Assembly (NCBI RefSeq): GCF_947489755.1
Contig: NZ_CANLFB010000016.1
Coordinates: forward strand, 42,065 to 106,064
DNA length: 64,000 bases
Direction of reading: 5' to 3'
From: an uncultured Psychromonas sp.
Lineage (GTDB): Bacteria; Pseudomonadota; Gammaproteobacteria; Enterobacterales; Psychromonadaceae
Positions 9,043-19,807 of the stretch are shown one piece after another (position 1 is the first letter of the stretch; each line of letters begins with the position of its first letter). The position numbers and the translations under genes were made by a program. Below the pieces are notes generated by a model that saw nothing but the letters and a program-made list of their open reading frames with translations, was not told the DNA's origin and ran no database searches.

Positions 9043-9584
9043 TAAAATATCCTTTCATGAATTCGACCTAAACGAAGTACTTTAGAGCTCATATTGATAC
9101 CTGAATTTTTCAATTTTATTGGGTCGATTTCGAAACGTACCTTTCCACCGACAATAAAGAAGTTAATATGTCCCCCAGAGGCAAGAAAACCATCAAATTC
9201 GCCGACAAGCATTACGTTTGAAAAGGCTTTATTGTCGGATGTCACCCATTTTTCGCTGTCCCCTTTCGATAAAAACAAAGTATCACAGTCGACTATATCC
9301 CCTTGGAATGAAGTCAAAAGATAGACTTTAATAGGACGTTTTTTGATAGTGAGGTCTTTAAGTGTATTTTTAGCAGCAGTGATAAACTCAGGATTGAAAC
9401 TACAAATATTATAAGTAGATTTAATATCAGGATTAAACCAATCACCATCAGAATATCGGGCAAAGTTATAAAGGAAGCCTGATTTAATAGCATCTTCTCT
9501 TGGGGTCGCGACAGCCTCTTGTGAAATAAAAAACATCACAAGTAATAGCTTAGCAATAAATAACTTACGCAAAATCAGTATCAT
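9042..9584 (-). CDS. YfiR-family periplasmic regulator (DUF4154)
   Basis: A 180-residue protein with a signal peptide ending near AVATP (about residue 27). The mature part has family features: the early KSGFLYNFARYSDW-like region, FFIVGGKVRFEID and the C-terminal MSSKVLRLGRI. In Pseudomonas YfiBNR, YfiR sits in the periplasm and holds the diguanylate cyclase YfiN inactive until released. Here it lies between an outer membrane receptor-like gene (7 bp upstream) and a membrane GGDEF-EAL enzyme (overlapping), which supports the same regulatory role by inference. There is no clear ribosome binding site, suggesting coupling to the upstream gene. It has several cysteines, as YfiR proteins often do. 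Confidence 0.8.
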   Translation of the reverse strand: MILILRKLFIAKLLLVMFFISQEAVATPREDAIKSGFLYNFARYSDGDWFNPDIKSTYNICSFNPEFITAAKNTLKDLTIKKRPIKVYLLTSFQGDIVDCDTLFLSKGDSEKWVTSDNKAFSNVMLVGEFDGFLASGGHINFFIVGGKVRFEIDPIKLKNSGINMSSKVLRLGRIHERIF

Positions 9585-9591
9585 AATCGAC

Positions 9592-11589
9592 TTAAAAGTT
9601 TGCCGTTATTTTAGCAAAATAATTGGGTTCAATATAAGTGGGTACCGTATAAGTTTCATTAGTATTGTTATATTCCAAATGCTTGCCATAAAGTAGGTTA
9701 TTACCCGTTAGCGAGAATGAAACAGAGGGTGTTATTTTCCAATTCCAAGTTAAATCTAACACACTAAAATCATTAGTATCGTAAGCTTCGCCAGACTCAA
9801 TACGGTAAATAGCGGCAACAGAATGTTCAGTGTTCAATGCATATTGTGTTTTCACAATAATTTGTCTTAAATAGCTGTCATAACCAATAGCTTCAGTTGT
9901 GCCATCTGGAAGGTCATATTTGTAAGCCGTAATGCTATAACCCAACTCAGTCGTGATTTTATCGAAAGGTTGCCATTTAAAAATAGCTTCACCGCCGTAA
10001 GTGGTTAGCTCTGTATTAGAAACAAAATTTAGATCAATAAGAGGATTGAAGTTTTCATCAACATAAACGACTGGCTCTACTGCAAGTACATTTTGGGCTT
10101 CCGTATGAAAAAGAGAGACATCTAGCCCCCAAGACTTTTCCGCATAACGATAACCTAATTCTTTAGAGATTGATTTTTCAGCTTTCAGGTTTTCACTGCC
10201 CACCACTTCCGTTCTAATGCCACTAGAAGAGGCTAATGCGCGATTGTTATATTCAAGTAACGAAGGAATACGTACACCTTTTGATATAGCAGCCCAAATA
10301 GTATGTTTTGAATGTGGGGTCCAAAGTAGGCGAGCCATGGGTTGATGCTCCCACCCTGTAAAGCTGTTTTTTTCACTACGATTACCAATAATTAACTTAA
10401 GTTCATCAGGTATTAGGTTAAACTGAACTTGTAAAAAACCGCCAAAATGATTATATGAATCAATATCTTGGATATTAGTAAAGTAATCTGTTTCATCTAT
10501 TGAAATAGAAGTGTAACGATAATTAACACCCCAATCTATTTGGATACCTTTAGCTAACGTATTCATTTGGTAATCAATGTCAGTAATAACAAAATGATCT
10601 TTATAATAGACTTGTTCGCCTTGTTGAGAACTGACAGAGGCCTGAACCATTTGATTAGAAGTAGAAGACAGGGCATGCTCTAATCTAGTCATAATTTGAA
10701 AATGTTCACGCTTATATTGATCTTGTAAATAGACTCGTTGATAGCTATCTAAGTCAGCTAACCTTAAATTTTGTCCCATATCTATACTGGTATACTGAGC
10801 CTGAGCGATAAAGGAAAGATCATCATTTACACTTAAATCAAGTCGTCCGCCAACACTTTTCTTTCTACCATCATCATTTGCAGGCATATTTTTAGTACTT
10901 TTAGTTGAGGCATCTGTCTCCTCTGAACTAGCAAATATTCTAAATGAACTATAATTTGCTAAATCACCGCCGATTCTAAAATCTACTTCATGATTAATCT
11001 GATTTCCCGTTGCAACTTGAACAAATGCACCACGTGTGTCAGCTGTATGTTTACTGATAATATTAACAACACCATTGGTTGCATTACTCCCCCACAATAA
11101 ACCGCCTTGCCCACGTATCACTTCGATGCGTTCAATATCATATAAAGGGATATTTAATGCTTCCCAATACACGCCTGCAAAGCCAGGGTTATAGATACTT
11201 TGTCCATCCACCATGACTAATAATTTACTAGAATGTTTCCCTGCAGTAGAGCGTGATGTAATGGCCCATTGATTATTATCTAATTGACGGACTTGCATTC
11301 CTGGCACTAGTTTTAATGCTTGCGGGATACTCGTTACACCTGATTCTCTGATTTCTTTATTAGTGAGTACATAAATAGAAGCCGCTGTTTCCGACATATC
11401 TTGTAATCGCTTCATTGCAGAGGTAACTTGAACATCAGCAGCCATTAGCGCATCGAAATCCAAACTCGGAAGTTCCTCTAAAGCATAATCAGACTTATCT
11501 TCAGCATGCGCGTTATTGACTATTAATATTTGGTAAGATAGTAATAAAGCAGCGGCAATATAATGCCTGTGCTTCAACAAATTATGCAT
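9592..11589 (-). CDS. TonB-dependent receptor-like outer membrane protein
   Basis: A 665-residue protein with a signal peptide ending near NNAHAED, a plug domain (about 55-180: VTSAMKR, IPQALKLVPGMQVRQ, VMVDGQSIYN, IERIEVIRGQGGLLWGSNATNGVVNIISK) and a beta-barrel that ends in Phe (FAKITANF). The barrel is small compared with many siderophore receptors. Being first in an operon with a YfiR-like protein and a c-di-GMP enzyme suggests it acts as a sensor or signal-relay receptor and not only as a transporter; this is inference. The ligand cannot be read from the sequence. A 17-bp duplication lies about 90-120 bp upstream. Confidence 0.88.
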   Translation of the reverse strand: MHNLLKHRHYIAAALLLSYQILIVNNAHAEDKSDYALEELPSLDFDALMAADVQVTSAMKRLQDMSETAASIYVLTNKEIRESGVTSIPQALKLVPGMQVRQLDNNQWAITSRSTAGKHSSKLLVMVDGQSIYNPGFAGVYWEALNIPLYDIERIEVIRGQGGLLWGSNATNGVVNIISKHTADTRGAFVQVATGNQINHEVDFRIGGDLANYSSFRIFASSEETDASTKSTKNMPANDDGRKKSVGGRLDLSVNDDLSFIAQAQYTSIDMGQNLRLADLDSYQRVYLQDQYKREHFQIMTRLEHALSSTSNQMVQASVSSQQGEQVYYKDHFVITDIDYQMNTLAKGIQIDWGVNYRYTSISIDETDYFTNIQDIDSYNHFGGFLQVQFNLIPDELKLIIGNRSEKNSFTGWEHQPMARLLWTPHSKHTIWAAISKGVRIPSLLEYNNRALASSSGIRTEVVGSENLKAEKSISKELGYRYAEKSWGLDVSLFHTEAQNVLAVEPVVYVDENFNPLIDLNFVSNTELTTYGGEAIFKWQPFDKITTELGYSITAYKYDLPDGTTEAIGYDSYLRQIIVKTQYALNTEHSVAAIYRIESGEAYDTNDFSVLDLTWNWKITPSVSFSLTGNNLLYGKHLEYNNTNETYTVPTYIEPNYFAKITANF

Positions 11590-11676
11590 AGTATAAACTC
11601 GAGTGAATTGGATATAAAAAAATCCGTATTTTTATAAGGTATCGGTAACGTTTAGCACTTTAATATAATATTTACT

Positions 11677-11710
11677 GTAATACTTTTATATATGTAATAC
11701 TTTTATATAT
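11677..11710. repeat. 17-bp direct repeat upstream of the TonB receptor-like gene
   Basis: GTAATACTTTTATATAT occurs twice head-to-tail with no spacer. It lies 88-121 bp before the receptor start, in the probable promoter region. It could be a regulator site or a slippage product. Confidence 0.8.
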
Positions 11711-11880
11711 GTATTATGTTGATATATCTAAGTTAATAAGTAAAAAGCAATTTACTACCAATTTAAAGGTAAATCATTACAAGAATAAAGGGATTAACCT
11801 AAACAAGCAAATTTTGCTGCTTGATATAAAATCATTTACACTCAGGCTCTATTTTATTTCTCATCATTAAGGTGTATTTC

Positions 11881-12789
11881 ATGTTTTTCAAAAACCTCCA
11901 AGTTTATCGTTTTACTCGTCCAATGGAACAAGATGACAACGCACTAGAAAGAAACCTAGAAGAATTTAAATTTAAACCTTGTGGTAGCCAAGATATTTCA
12001 AAGTTGGGTTGGGTTTTCCCAATGGGTAAAAGCGGCAGTATGTATACGCATATAAATCAAAAGCAAATTTTAATCTGTCTTAAGAAAGAAGAAAAAATGC
12101 TTCCCGCCGGGGTCATTAAAGATCAACTTAATGAACGTGTTGAAGCGATTGAATTAGAGCAAGGCAGAGCATTAAAGAAAAAAGAAAAAGATAGTTTAAA
12201 AGAAGACATCATCATGCAATTGTTACCACGTGCATTTAGCCGTACATCACAAACTTTTGCATGGATAGATAACGAAACTAATATGCTTTACGTCGATTGC
12301 TCTAGCGCCCGTAAAGCGGAAGAATTAATTTCATTATTGCGTAAAACATTAGGTAGTTTACCTGTTGTGCCTGTACAGCTTCAAAATCAAACTGATGTAG
12401 TGATGACTGATTGGTTAGTAGAAGGTAATATTCCAGCGAACTTCCAACTAGAAGATGAAGCAGAACTTTGTTCAGCTTTAGAAGGTGGCGGTATTATTCG
12501 CTGTAAACAGCAAGACTTATTATCAGAAGAGATTAAAAACCACTTAAACTCAGATAAGTTCGTGACTAAGTTAGCACTTAACTGGGCAGATAGTATTTCT
12601 TTTGTGATCGGTGAAGAATTTGCATTAAAGCGCCTTAAGTTCTCTGACGTATTACAAGAACAAAATGAAGATATTGAAGCAGATGATTTTGCCGCGCGTT
12701 TTGATGCAGACTTTGTATTAATGGTTGGTGAAATCAAACAATTGATTCCATCATTACTTGAAATATTTGGTGGCGAGCAAACACTATAA
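11881..12789 (+). CDS. rdgC: Recombination-associated protein RdgC
   Basis: A 302-residue homologue of E. coli RdgC, with strong agreement over the whole length: FKPCGSQDISKLGWVFPMG, LPRAFSRTSQTFAWID, VDCSSARKAEELISLLRKTLGSLPVVP, and the C-terminal RFDADFVLMVGEI. RdgC is a ring-shaped nonspecific DNA-binding protein that limits RecA activity. I chose the ATG at 11881 (MFFKNLQVYRF) over the upstream GTG at 11872 because AAGGTG lies at the right distance and E. coli RdgC starts the same way. It is followed by a terminator, so it is a single-gene unit. Confidence 0.95.
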   Translation: MFFKNLQVYRFTRPMEQDDNALERNLEEFKFKPCGSQDISKLGWVFPMGKSGSMYTHINQKQILICLKKEEKMLPAGVIKDQLNERVEAIELEQGRALKKKEKDSLKEDIIMQLLPRAFSRTSQTFAWIDNETNMLYVDCSSARKAEELISLLRKTLGSLPVVPVQLQNQTDVVMTDWLVEGNIPANFQLEDEAELCSALEGGGIIRCKQQDLLSEEIKNHLNSDKFVTKLALNWADSISFVIGEEFALKRLKFSDVLQEQNEDIEADDFAARFDADFVLMVGEIKQLIPSLLEIFGGEQTL

Positions 12790-12822
12790 ATTAACTTCAA
12801 GCTCTAATTTTCCAATCTTCAG

Positions 12823-12847
12823 GCCCTGTTTAATACTGGGCTTTTTT
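12823..12847 (+). terminator. Terminator after rdgC
   Basis: GCCC-TGT and ACT-GGGC form a short stem with one mismatch, followed by six T. It begins 34 bp past the rdgC stop. Confidence 0.7.
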
Positions 12848-13021
12848 ATAGCTCCCCCTCTATTTTTAACACTATTTTACTGCATAGATTTAAGCCTTTA
12901 ATGTACACCTTCCTATAAATTTCTTTTTTAACCCCTGTTACTTTTCACCAACACACCGTTTCATAAATGTTATTATGGTTATCAGTTATCTTTTTAATTA
13001 ATCAAACTGAGAGTGAATAAC

Positions 13022-14212
13022 ATGACGAGTTCAATTTTAGGTAGTGCAACAGCAAACAGTGCCACTAAAGCATTATTATTAGGATCGGGTGAACTAGGCA
13101 AAGAAGTTGCCATCGAATTACAGCGATTTGGTATAGAGGTCATTGCAGCGGATAGTTATGAAAATGCACCGGCCATGCAAGTAGCCCATCGTTCACATGT
13201 AGTGAGTATGTTAGATGGTAAACGGTTAGAAGAGATCATTCGCCTTGAACAACCTGATTATATTATTCCAGAAGTTGAAGCCATTGCTACAGATACCTTA
13301 TTAGCCTTAGAAGAAAAAGGCTTTAATGTTGTACCTACTGCACGCGCTGCAAAATTAACCATGGATAGAGAAGGTATTCGTCGTTTAGCAGCTGAAACAC
13401 TCTCAGTAAAAACCTCACCTTATATTTTTGCAGATACTAAAGAAGAATATTTACAAGCGGTGAAAGACATCGGTCAACCTTGTGTTGTTAAACCTGTCAT
13501 GAGTAGCTCAGGTAAAGGCCAAAGCGTTGTAAAAAGTGACGCGGATTTAGACTATTCTTGGACCTATTCGCAGGAAGGCGGACGTACAGGTAAAGGACGT
13601 ATCATTATTGAGGGTTTTGTACCCTTTGATTATGAAATAACATTATTAACGGTGAGTGCTGTTGATGGTATTCATTTCTGCGCACCTATAGGCCATCGAC
13701 AAGAAGATGGTGACTACCGTGAATCGTGGCAGCCACAAATAATGTCAGAAAAAGCACTACAACAAGCACAAGAAATAGCGCGAAAGGTAGTCACTGATTT
13801 AGGTGGATATGGCTTATTTGGTATGGAGTTCTTTGTAAAAGGAGATGACGTTTATTTCAGTGAAGTCTCACCGCGCCCACACGATACAGGATTAGTCACG
13901 CTTATATCTCAAGATCTTTCTGAATTTTCATTACATGTAAGAGCTATTTTAGGTTTCCCTATCGGAGAAATAACACAATATGGCCCTTCTGCTTCTAGTG
14001 TCATTTTAGGAAATGGTGTTTCAGAAGATATTAAATTCGACAATATAGCCAATGCGCTAGGTAAAGTGTCTGGCTCACAGATTCGTTTATTTGCTAAACC
14101 CAATATTAATGGCGGAAGACGATTAGGCGTTGCCGTTGCACGTGGTAAGAATATTGAAGAAGCCATTGAAAATGCCAAACAAGTGAGTCAAACAGTTAAA
14201 GTAGTTTATTAA
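13022..14212 (+). CDS. purT: Formate-dependent phosphoribosylglycinamide formyltransferase PurT
   Basis: A 396-residue ATP-grasp enzyme that makes formyl-GAR from GAR, formate and ATP in purine synthesis. Hallmarks are the N-terminal nucleotide-fold motif [36 protein letters not shown] of the ATP-grasp fold, and [25 protein letters not shown] with metal and ATP ligands. Length matches E. coli PurT. ATG 13022 is preferred over the upstream GTG at 13013 because the E. coli protein starts at the same place. No clear PurR operator was found. A strong terminator follows about 120 bp downstream. Confidence 0.96.
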   Translation: MTSSILGSATANSATKALLLGSGELGKEVAIELQRFGIEVIAADSYENAPAMQVAHRSHVVSMLDGKRLEEIIRLEQPDYIIPEVEAIATDTLLALEEKGFNVVPTARAAKLTMDREGIRRLAAETLSVKTSPYIFADTKEEYLQAVKDIGQPCVVKPVMSSSGKGQSVVKSDADLDYSWTYSQEGGRTGKGRIIIEGFVPFDYEITLLTVSAVDGIHFCAPIGHRQEDGDYRESWQPQIMSEKALQQAQEIARKVVTDLGGYGLFGMEFFVKGDDVYFSEVSPRPHDTGLVTLISQDLSEFSLHVRAILGFPIGEITQYGPSASSVILGNGVSEDIKFDNIANALGKVSGSQIRLFAKPNINGGRRLGVAVARGKNIEEAIENAKQVSQTVKVVY

Positions 14213-14329
14213 ATAATGTTTATATATATATGACATAGAAAATAAGTTTAATTTAAAGAAATAGTTAAAAGACATAAATTCAATTAAACACCTTAATGAC
14301 AAATAATAATTAATATTTACTTTTGATAA

Positions 14330-14361
14330 GGCAATACAGTGAAACTGTATTGCCTTTTTTT
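14330..14361 (+). terminator. Terminator after purT
   Basis: GGCAATACAGT, loop GAA, then ACTGTATTGCC: a perfect 11-bp stem followed by seven T. It is a textbook factor-independent terminator, 118 bp past the purT stop. Confidence 0.92.
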
Positions 14362-14470
14362 ATCGCTAAAAATCCTTAAAAAGATCAGATTCGCCTATTA
14401 ATTAGACATAAAACACAAAAAATGAACTAATTATGTAATTTAAGCTTGATCAATAAACAAAATAACATTA

Positions 14471-14486
14471 CTGTTGTTTTATACAG
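14471..14486 (+). promoter_or_regulatory. LexA (SOS) box upstream of sulA
   Basis: CTGTTGTTTTATACAG fits the gammaproteobacterial LexA pattern CTGT-N8-ACAG exactly. It ends 24 bp before the sulA start. Confidence 0.85.
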
Positions 14487-14501
14487 TGTTTATTTATACA
14501 G
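14486..14501 (+). promoter_or_regulatory. Second, imperfect LexA box before sulA
   Basis: GTGTTTATTTATACAG matches CTGT-N8-ACAG with one mismatch and shares one base with the first box. Two adjacent boxes would allow cooperative, tight repression. Confidence 0.55.
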
Positions 14502-14510
14502 GTGAATTAT

Positions 14511-14927
14511 ATGCTATCTACATTATTGACAACAACACAAGCTAACCCATATTTATTACGCGATTATGATAATAGTGATGCAAAATCGAATGCATTAGTT
14601 AATGTTCATTACCAAGAAAATAATTACCAAGCTTTATTAGAACACATACAAACAGGTCAAGATCATGGTTGGATTTTATTCTTAGCGCCTCCTGGAAAAC
14701 CAAATACACAGTTTTTCCAAAAGGCAGGAATCGATAAAAGTCGTGTATTAATGATCGACTCAAGTAAGGTCGGAGATAACCTTTCATTATTATCGACATT
14801 ACTAAAAAGCAGCAACTATTGCACTGTAGTGACCTGGGTAAACGAACTATCAGAAACAACACGTTTAACGATTGAAGCAGATGCTAAATCAACTAATACA
14901 AGTTGCTTTGTTTACTGTAAACAATAG
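14511..14927 (+). CDS. sulA: SOS cell division inhibitor SulA-like protein
   Basis: A 138-residue protein resembling SulA in its core: GWILFLAPPGKPNTQFFQKAGI, SRVLMIDSSKV, and LLKSSNYCTVVTWVNELSE. SulA binds FtsZ and blocks division during DNA damage. Similarity is modest, but the tandem LexA boxes immediately upstream strongly support the call. I chose ATG 14511 over the GTG at 14502 because AGGTG then lies at proper spacing. Unlike in Pseudomonas and vibrios, no lexA gene is adjacent. A dedicated terminator is not visible. Confidence 0.8.
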   Translation: MLSTLLTTTQANPYLLRDYDNSDAKSNALVNVHYQENNYQALLEHIQTGQDHGWILFLAPPGKPNTQFFQKAGIDKSRVLMIDSSKVGDNLSLLSTLLKSSNYCTVVTWVNELSETTRLTIEADAKSTNTSCFVYCKQ

Positions 14928-15362
14928 AAATATCTTTAATACATAAGAATTTACATAGTAAAATTGTACGGAACTATACGGAACTATACGGAATTGTAGC
15001 GGTTTGATTAAACAATAAACATGTTAATGAAGGTCTTAATAAAAATAAATACTGAACTTAACAATCCAAAAATACTTTATAGAACAATCTGAATAATGTG
15101 TGAAAAAATTGATTAAAGTCAGTGATCACTTAACCGAAATAACTATACTAGTATCGACTATTCAAATGCTCTAATAACTTAATACTAATAATTTAGGTTA
15201 ATATTTTTAGTTTAAGTAGTAATAAAATAGTTTGAGATGACTTAATGGATAGGAACAACGCTTAAGTGCTAAGAGCAAACCAAGATAATAAATACAATAA
15301 CCTATCATTAATAAGCAATGTTAATAAAGACCATAACTAATGAAGCCAACACAGGAAAGACT
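14928..15362. other. Intergenic region sulA-yaeP with a decamer repeat
   Basis: 435 bp without a gene. At 14967-14994 a 10-bp unit (TACGGAACTA) is repeated nearly three times. The rest is AT-rich and shows nothing clear; it should contain the yaeP promoter. Confidence 0.6.
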
Positions 15363-15566
15363 ATGTACCCATACAGTGATAAAACAAAGAATTTAATAAA
15401 CTTGATTGGTAGTGGCGATACTGCCTATGTACCTAAAGCAATTACCTGTGCAATTAAAACATTAGATGAAATAGCAAACGATAACAGTCTTCCTGAAGCA
15501 ACCAGAGAATCAGCAGCCTTTTCTGCCGCTAATTTAGTATTAAGTGATTACAACGATAACGATTAA
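15363..15566 (+). CDS. yaeP: UPF0253 family small protein YaeP
   Basis: A 67-residue protein matching E. coli YaeP: the segment LIGSGDTAYVPKAITCAIK and the tail AAFSAANLVLSDY align with the E. coli protein (IASGDLGYVPDALGCVLK and AAYAAANLLVSDY). Function is unknown. The start is ATG 15363, preceded by AGGAAAG; the in-frame ATG at 15318 lacks a site and would add residues absent in the family. It stands alone between sulA and serS. Confidence 0.85.
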   Translation: MYPYSDKTKNLINLIGSGDTAYVPKAITCAIKTLDEIANDNSLPEATRESAAFSAANLVLSDYNDND

Positions 15567-16123
15567 AATATTTTCACTATGATGTGGATCTAGGATCATT
15601 AGAAGCACCAATAATACTGCATCATATTTCATATAAAGCGCTCAGCGATTCAACAAGAGCAGTATCCCACTATTTATATTTATAACGCATGATATTAATT
15701 ACCCATATTAGGCACTTTCACTAGTTTTAGATTAATAGGTATTACTGAAGGTATAAATGAGTCGATCTGCATGAATAACGCGAAGTAAAAAATTAGCGTA
15801 AGAGCTAACGCCAGAAATGAAGACTAATGGGGCTAATAGGTAATATTAAAAATCGATAAACGAAAGCTTAACTGTATTGGTTAAATGGCTCAAAAAATGG
15901 CGAGCTATTCGCTTTGCAACAGAATTAAAAAGTACGGTATAAAATATAAAACTACCTACGCATATCAAAAAACAAAAAAGGAGCCTAGGCTCCTTTTTAT
16001 GCAGTTAACTATTAATGATTAGCAGTTAATAGCTAATGGGTTGTAATCAACTATGAGCAATTAAAGAATAATTATCTATTCTCTTATTGATCATAGAGTA
16101 ATCATAAAACACCACATTCAATA
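15567..16123. other. Intergenic region yaeP-serS
   Basis: 557 bp between convergent genes. It contains the bidirectional terminator at 15975-15998. The 400 bp before that show only short repeats and no credible gene. Confidence 0.6.
15975..15998. terminator. Bidirectional terminator between yaeP and serS
   Basis: A perfect 24-bp palindrome: AAAAAGGAGCCT followed by its complement AGGCTCCTTTTT. It has T-runs on both strands and so can end transcripts from yaeP and from the serS operon. Confidence 0.8.
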
Positions 16124-17805
<1,682 letters not shown>

Positions 17806-17862
17806 ATCGGCTCTCTTTTCTTTTACATTAAATGCTCAATAACGCATCTAGTCTATTCAATG

Positions 17863-19191
17863 TTAATAACGACTTTTATCACTTTGCTGGTCACAATTTT
17901 TTAAATAGCGTAACTTTTCGGCAATTTTCGTTTCTAAACCCCGTTCAACAGGTTCGTAAAACTCAACGCCCTGTAAAGCTTCCGGTAAATACACTTCACC
18001 AGCCGCATAAGCCCCCACTTCATCATGAGCGTAACGATAACCTTCGCCATAATGTAGTGATTTCATTAATTCTGTCGGCGCATTACGCAAATGATGGGGA
18101 ACTTCAAGATCAGGATAAGCTTCAACGGCTTGTTTGGCTTTTGCAAAGGCTTTGTAAACAGCATTACTCTTTGCTGCACAAGCACAATATACTGCCGCTT
18201 GAGCAATCGCCCTTTCACCTTCTTTAGGCCCAATTCTAGTAAAGCAATCCCATGCAGACATCGCAACTTGCATCGCTCTTGGATCGGCATTGCCAATATC
18301 TTCAGAAGCAATCGCCAATAAACGTCGTGCAACATAAAGAGGGTCACAACCACCCGCTAACATCCGTGCATACCAATACAAAGCGGCATCAGGGTCTGAG
18401 CCTCGTACTGATTTATGAAAAGCTGAAATCAAGTCATAAAAAAGATCGCCTTGCTTATCAAAGCTAACGCCTTCTCGACCTGCAATTTCCATTAATAATG
18501 ACACATCAATGATTAACTTTCCTTGCTGCTGTTCTCCCATATCGGACAACAACTCTAAATAGTTAAGCGCTTTTCGGGCATCGCCTTGCACTAATTGAGC
18601 GAGCTTTTCTAACACACCTTCCGTAAATTCAATCTTGTGTGCTGCCAGGCCTTGCTCAGATTCACAGGCTTGTTGAATAACGCTAACAATTTCATGTTCG
18701 GTTAATTTTTTTAATAAGTAAACACGCGCTCGTGATAGCAAAGCATTGTTTAATTCAAACGATGGGTTTTCTGTTGTCGCACCAATAAATAAAAAAGTGC
18801 CGTCTTCAATATAAGGAAGAAAAGCATCTTGCTGACTTTTATTAAAACGATGGACTTCATCAACAAATAATAAGGTACGACGTCCTGCAGCTTGATTTTG
18901 TTTAGCAATTTCAATAGCAGAACGAATCTCTTTAATACCAGAAGTGACGGCAGATAAACGTTCAACATGCGTATCGCAGTATTCGGCAATTAATTCAGCT
19001 AATGTAGTTTTACCGGTACCGGGAGGCCCCCATAGAATCATTGAGTGTGCAAAACCCGCTTCTAATGCTTTACGTAGAGGCTTGTCTTTAGCTATCAAAT
19101 GGGACTGACCAATATATTGGTCGAAGTTCTTTGGCCGCATTCTAGCGGCCAAAGGTTGAAACTGATTATCGACGGAAAATAAGTCCTGCAT
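17863..19191 (-). CDS. rarA: Replication-associated recombination protein A (AAA+ ATPase)
   Basis: A 442-residue AAA+ ATPase of the RarA/MgsA/WRNIP1 family. Walker A is GPPGTGKTT (about residues 54-62), Walker [11 protein letters not shown], sensor 1 ATTENPSF; the C-terminal part holds the tetramerisation region ([19 protein letters not shown]). It acts at stalled replication forks. Its start codon shares one base with the lolA stop (TAATG), so lolA and rarA are coupled. Confidence 0.97.
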   Translation of the reverse strand: MQDLFSVDNQFQPLAARMRPKNFDQYIGQSHLIAKDKPLRKALEAGFAHSMILWGPPGTGKTTLAELIAEYCDTHVERLSAVTSGIKEIRSAIEIAKQNQAAGRRTLLFVDEVHRFNKSQQDAFLPYIEDGTFLFIGATTENPSFELNNALLSRARVYLLKKLTEHEIVSVIQQACESEQGLAAHKIEFTEGVLEKLAQLVQGDARKALNYLELLSDMGEQQQGKLIIDVSLLMEIAGREGVSFDKQGDLFYDLISAFHKSVRGSDPDAALYWYARMLAGGCDPLYVARRLLAIASEDIGNADPRAMQVAMSAWDCFTRIGPKEGERAIAQAAVYCACAAKSNAVYKAFAKAKQAVEAYPDLEVPHHLRNAPTELMKSLHYGEGYRYAHDEVGAYAAGEVYLPEALQGVEFYEPVERGLETKIAEKLRYLKNCDQQSDKSRY

Positions 19192-19805
19192 TAGCGTTGG
19201 TCATCTATCTCAATACCTTGTGGTATTTGAAACTCAAAGAAATCATCCGCTAACTTAACAGTTTGATCGTTATTGCTAAGTTTAAAAGTACTTTTTTGAC
19301 CTTGCGCTTCTTGCACAACAAACTCACTGACATTATCTTTATTGTCAAAAATAAATGTAAATGTATTCGCGTTTAATTCATTTTTATTGTTTTTAACAAC
19401 AAATTGATTGGCTTGTTTTTTTACATCAAAATTCATCCACTCAGACGCATCTGCACCTGACAATAATGCAAAGGGTGTACCTGCAATAGCATCAGAGAAA
19501 TTCATAATAGTCACTTGTTCAATAAAAGGACTATACAACCACATATCAACACCATTTGAGACGATTAACTCTTCATCTGGCTTAGTCACTTGCCAGTGGA
19601 AATTACCAGGGCGAGAAATAGTGAGTTGTCCCCAGCTTTCTTGAATAACTTGTCCATCAGGACTCGTCACTTGTTGTGCAAAGTCCGCATTTAATGTGTT
19701 AAATTTAGCTAATTTTTGTTGCAATAACTCACTATCAGTTTGCGCTTGTACTAGTTGAAACATTGAGATAAATAAACAACATGTTGCGATAATAACTTTT
19801 TTCAT
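19191..19805 (-). CDS. lolA: Outer membrane lipoprotein carrier protein LolA
   Basis: A 204-residue periplasmic chaperone with a signal peptide ending VQAQ (about residue 21). LolA takes lipoproteins from LolCDE at the inner membrane and passes them to LolB. Recognisable stretches are [20 protein letters not shown], the [21 protein letters not shown] segment and [14 protein letters not shown]. It sits 2 bp after ftsK and overlaps rarA. Confidence 0.96.
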   Translation of the reverse strand: MKKVIIATCCLFISMFQLVQAQTDSELLQQKLAKFNTLNADFAQQVTSPDGQVIQESWGQLTISRPGNFHWQVTKPDEELIVSNGVDMWLYSPFIEQVTIMNFSDAIAGTPFALLSGADASEWMNFDVKKQANQFVVKNNKNELNANTFTFIFDNKDNVSEFVVQEAQGQKSTFKLSNNDQTVKLADDFFEFQIPQGIEIDDQR

Positions 19806-19807
19806 TT

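Noticed and set aside
17806..17862. Fluoride riboswitch before crcB
   Set aside because: The 57-bp gap after rarA is too short and lacks the motif.
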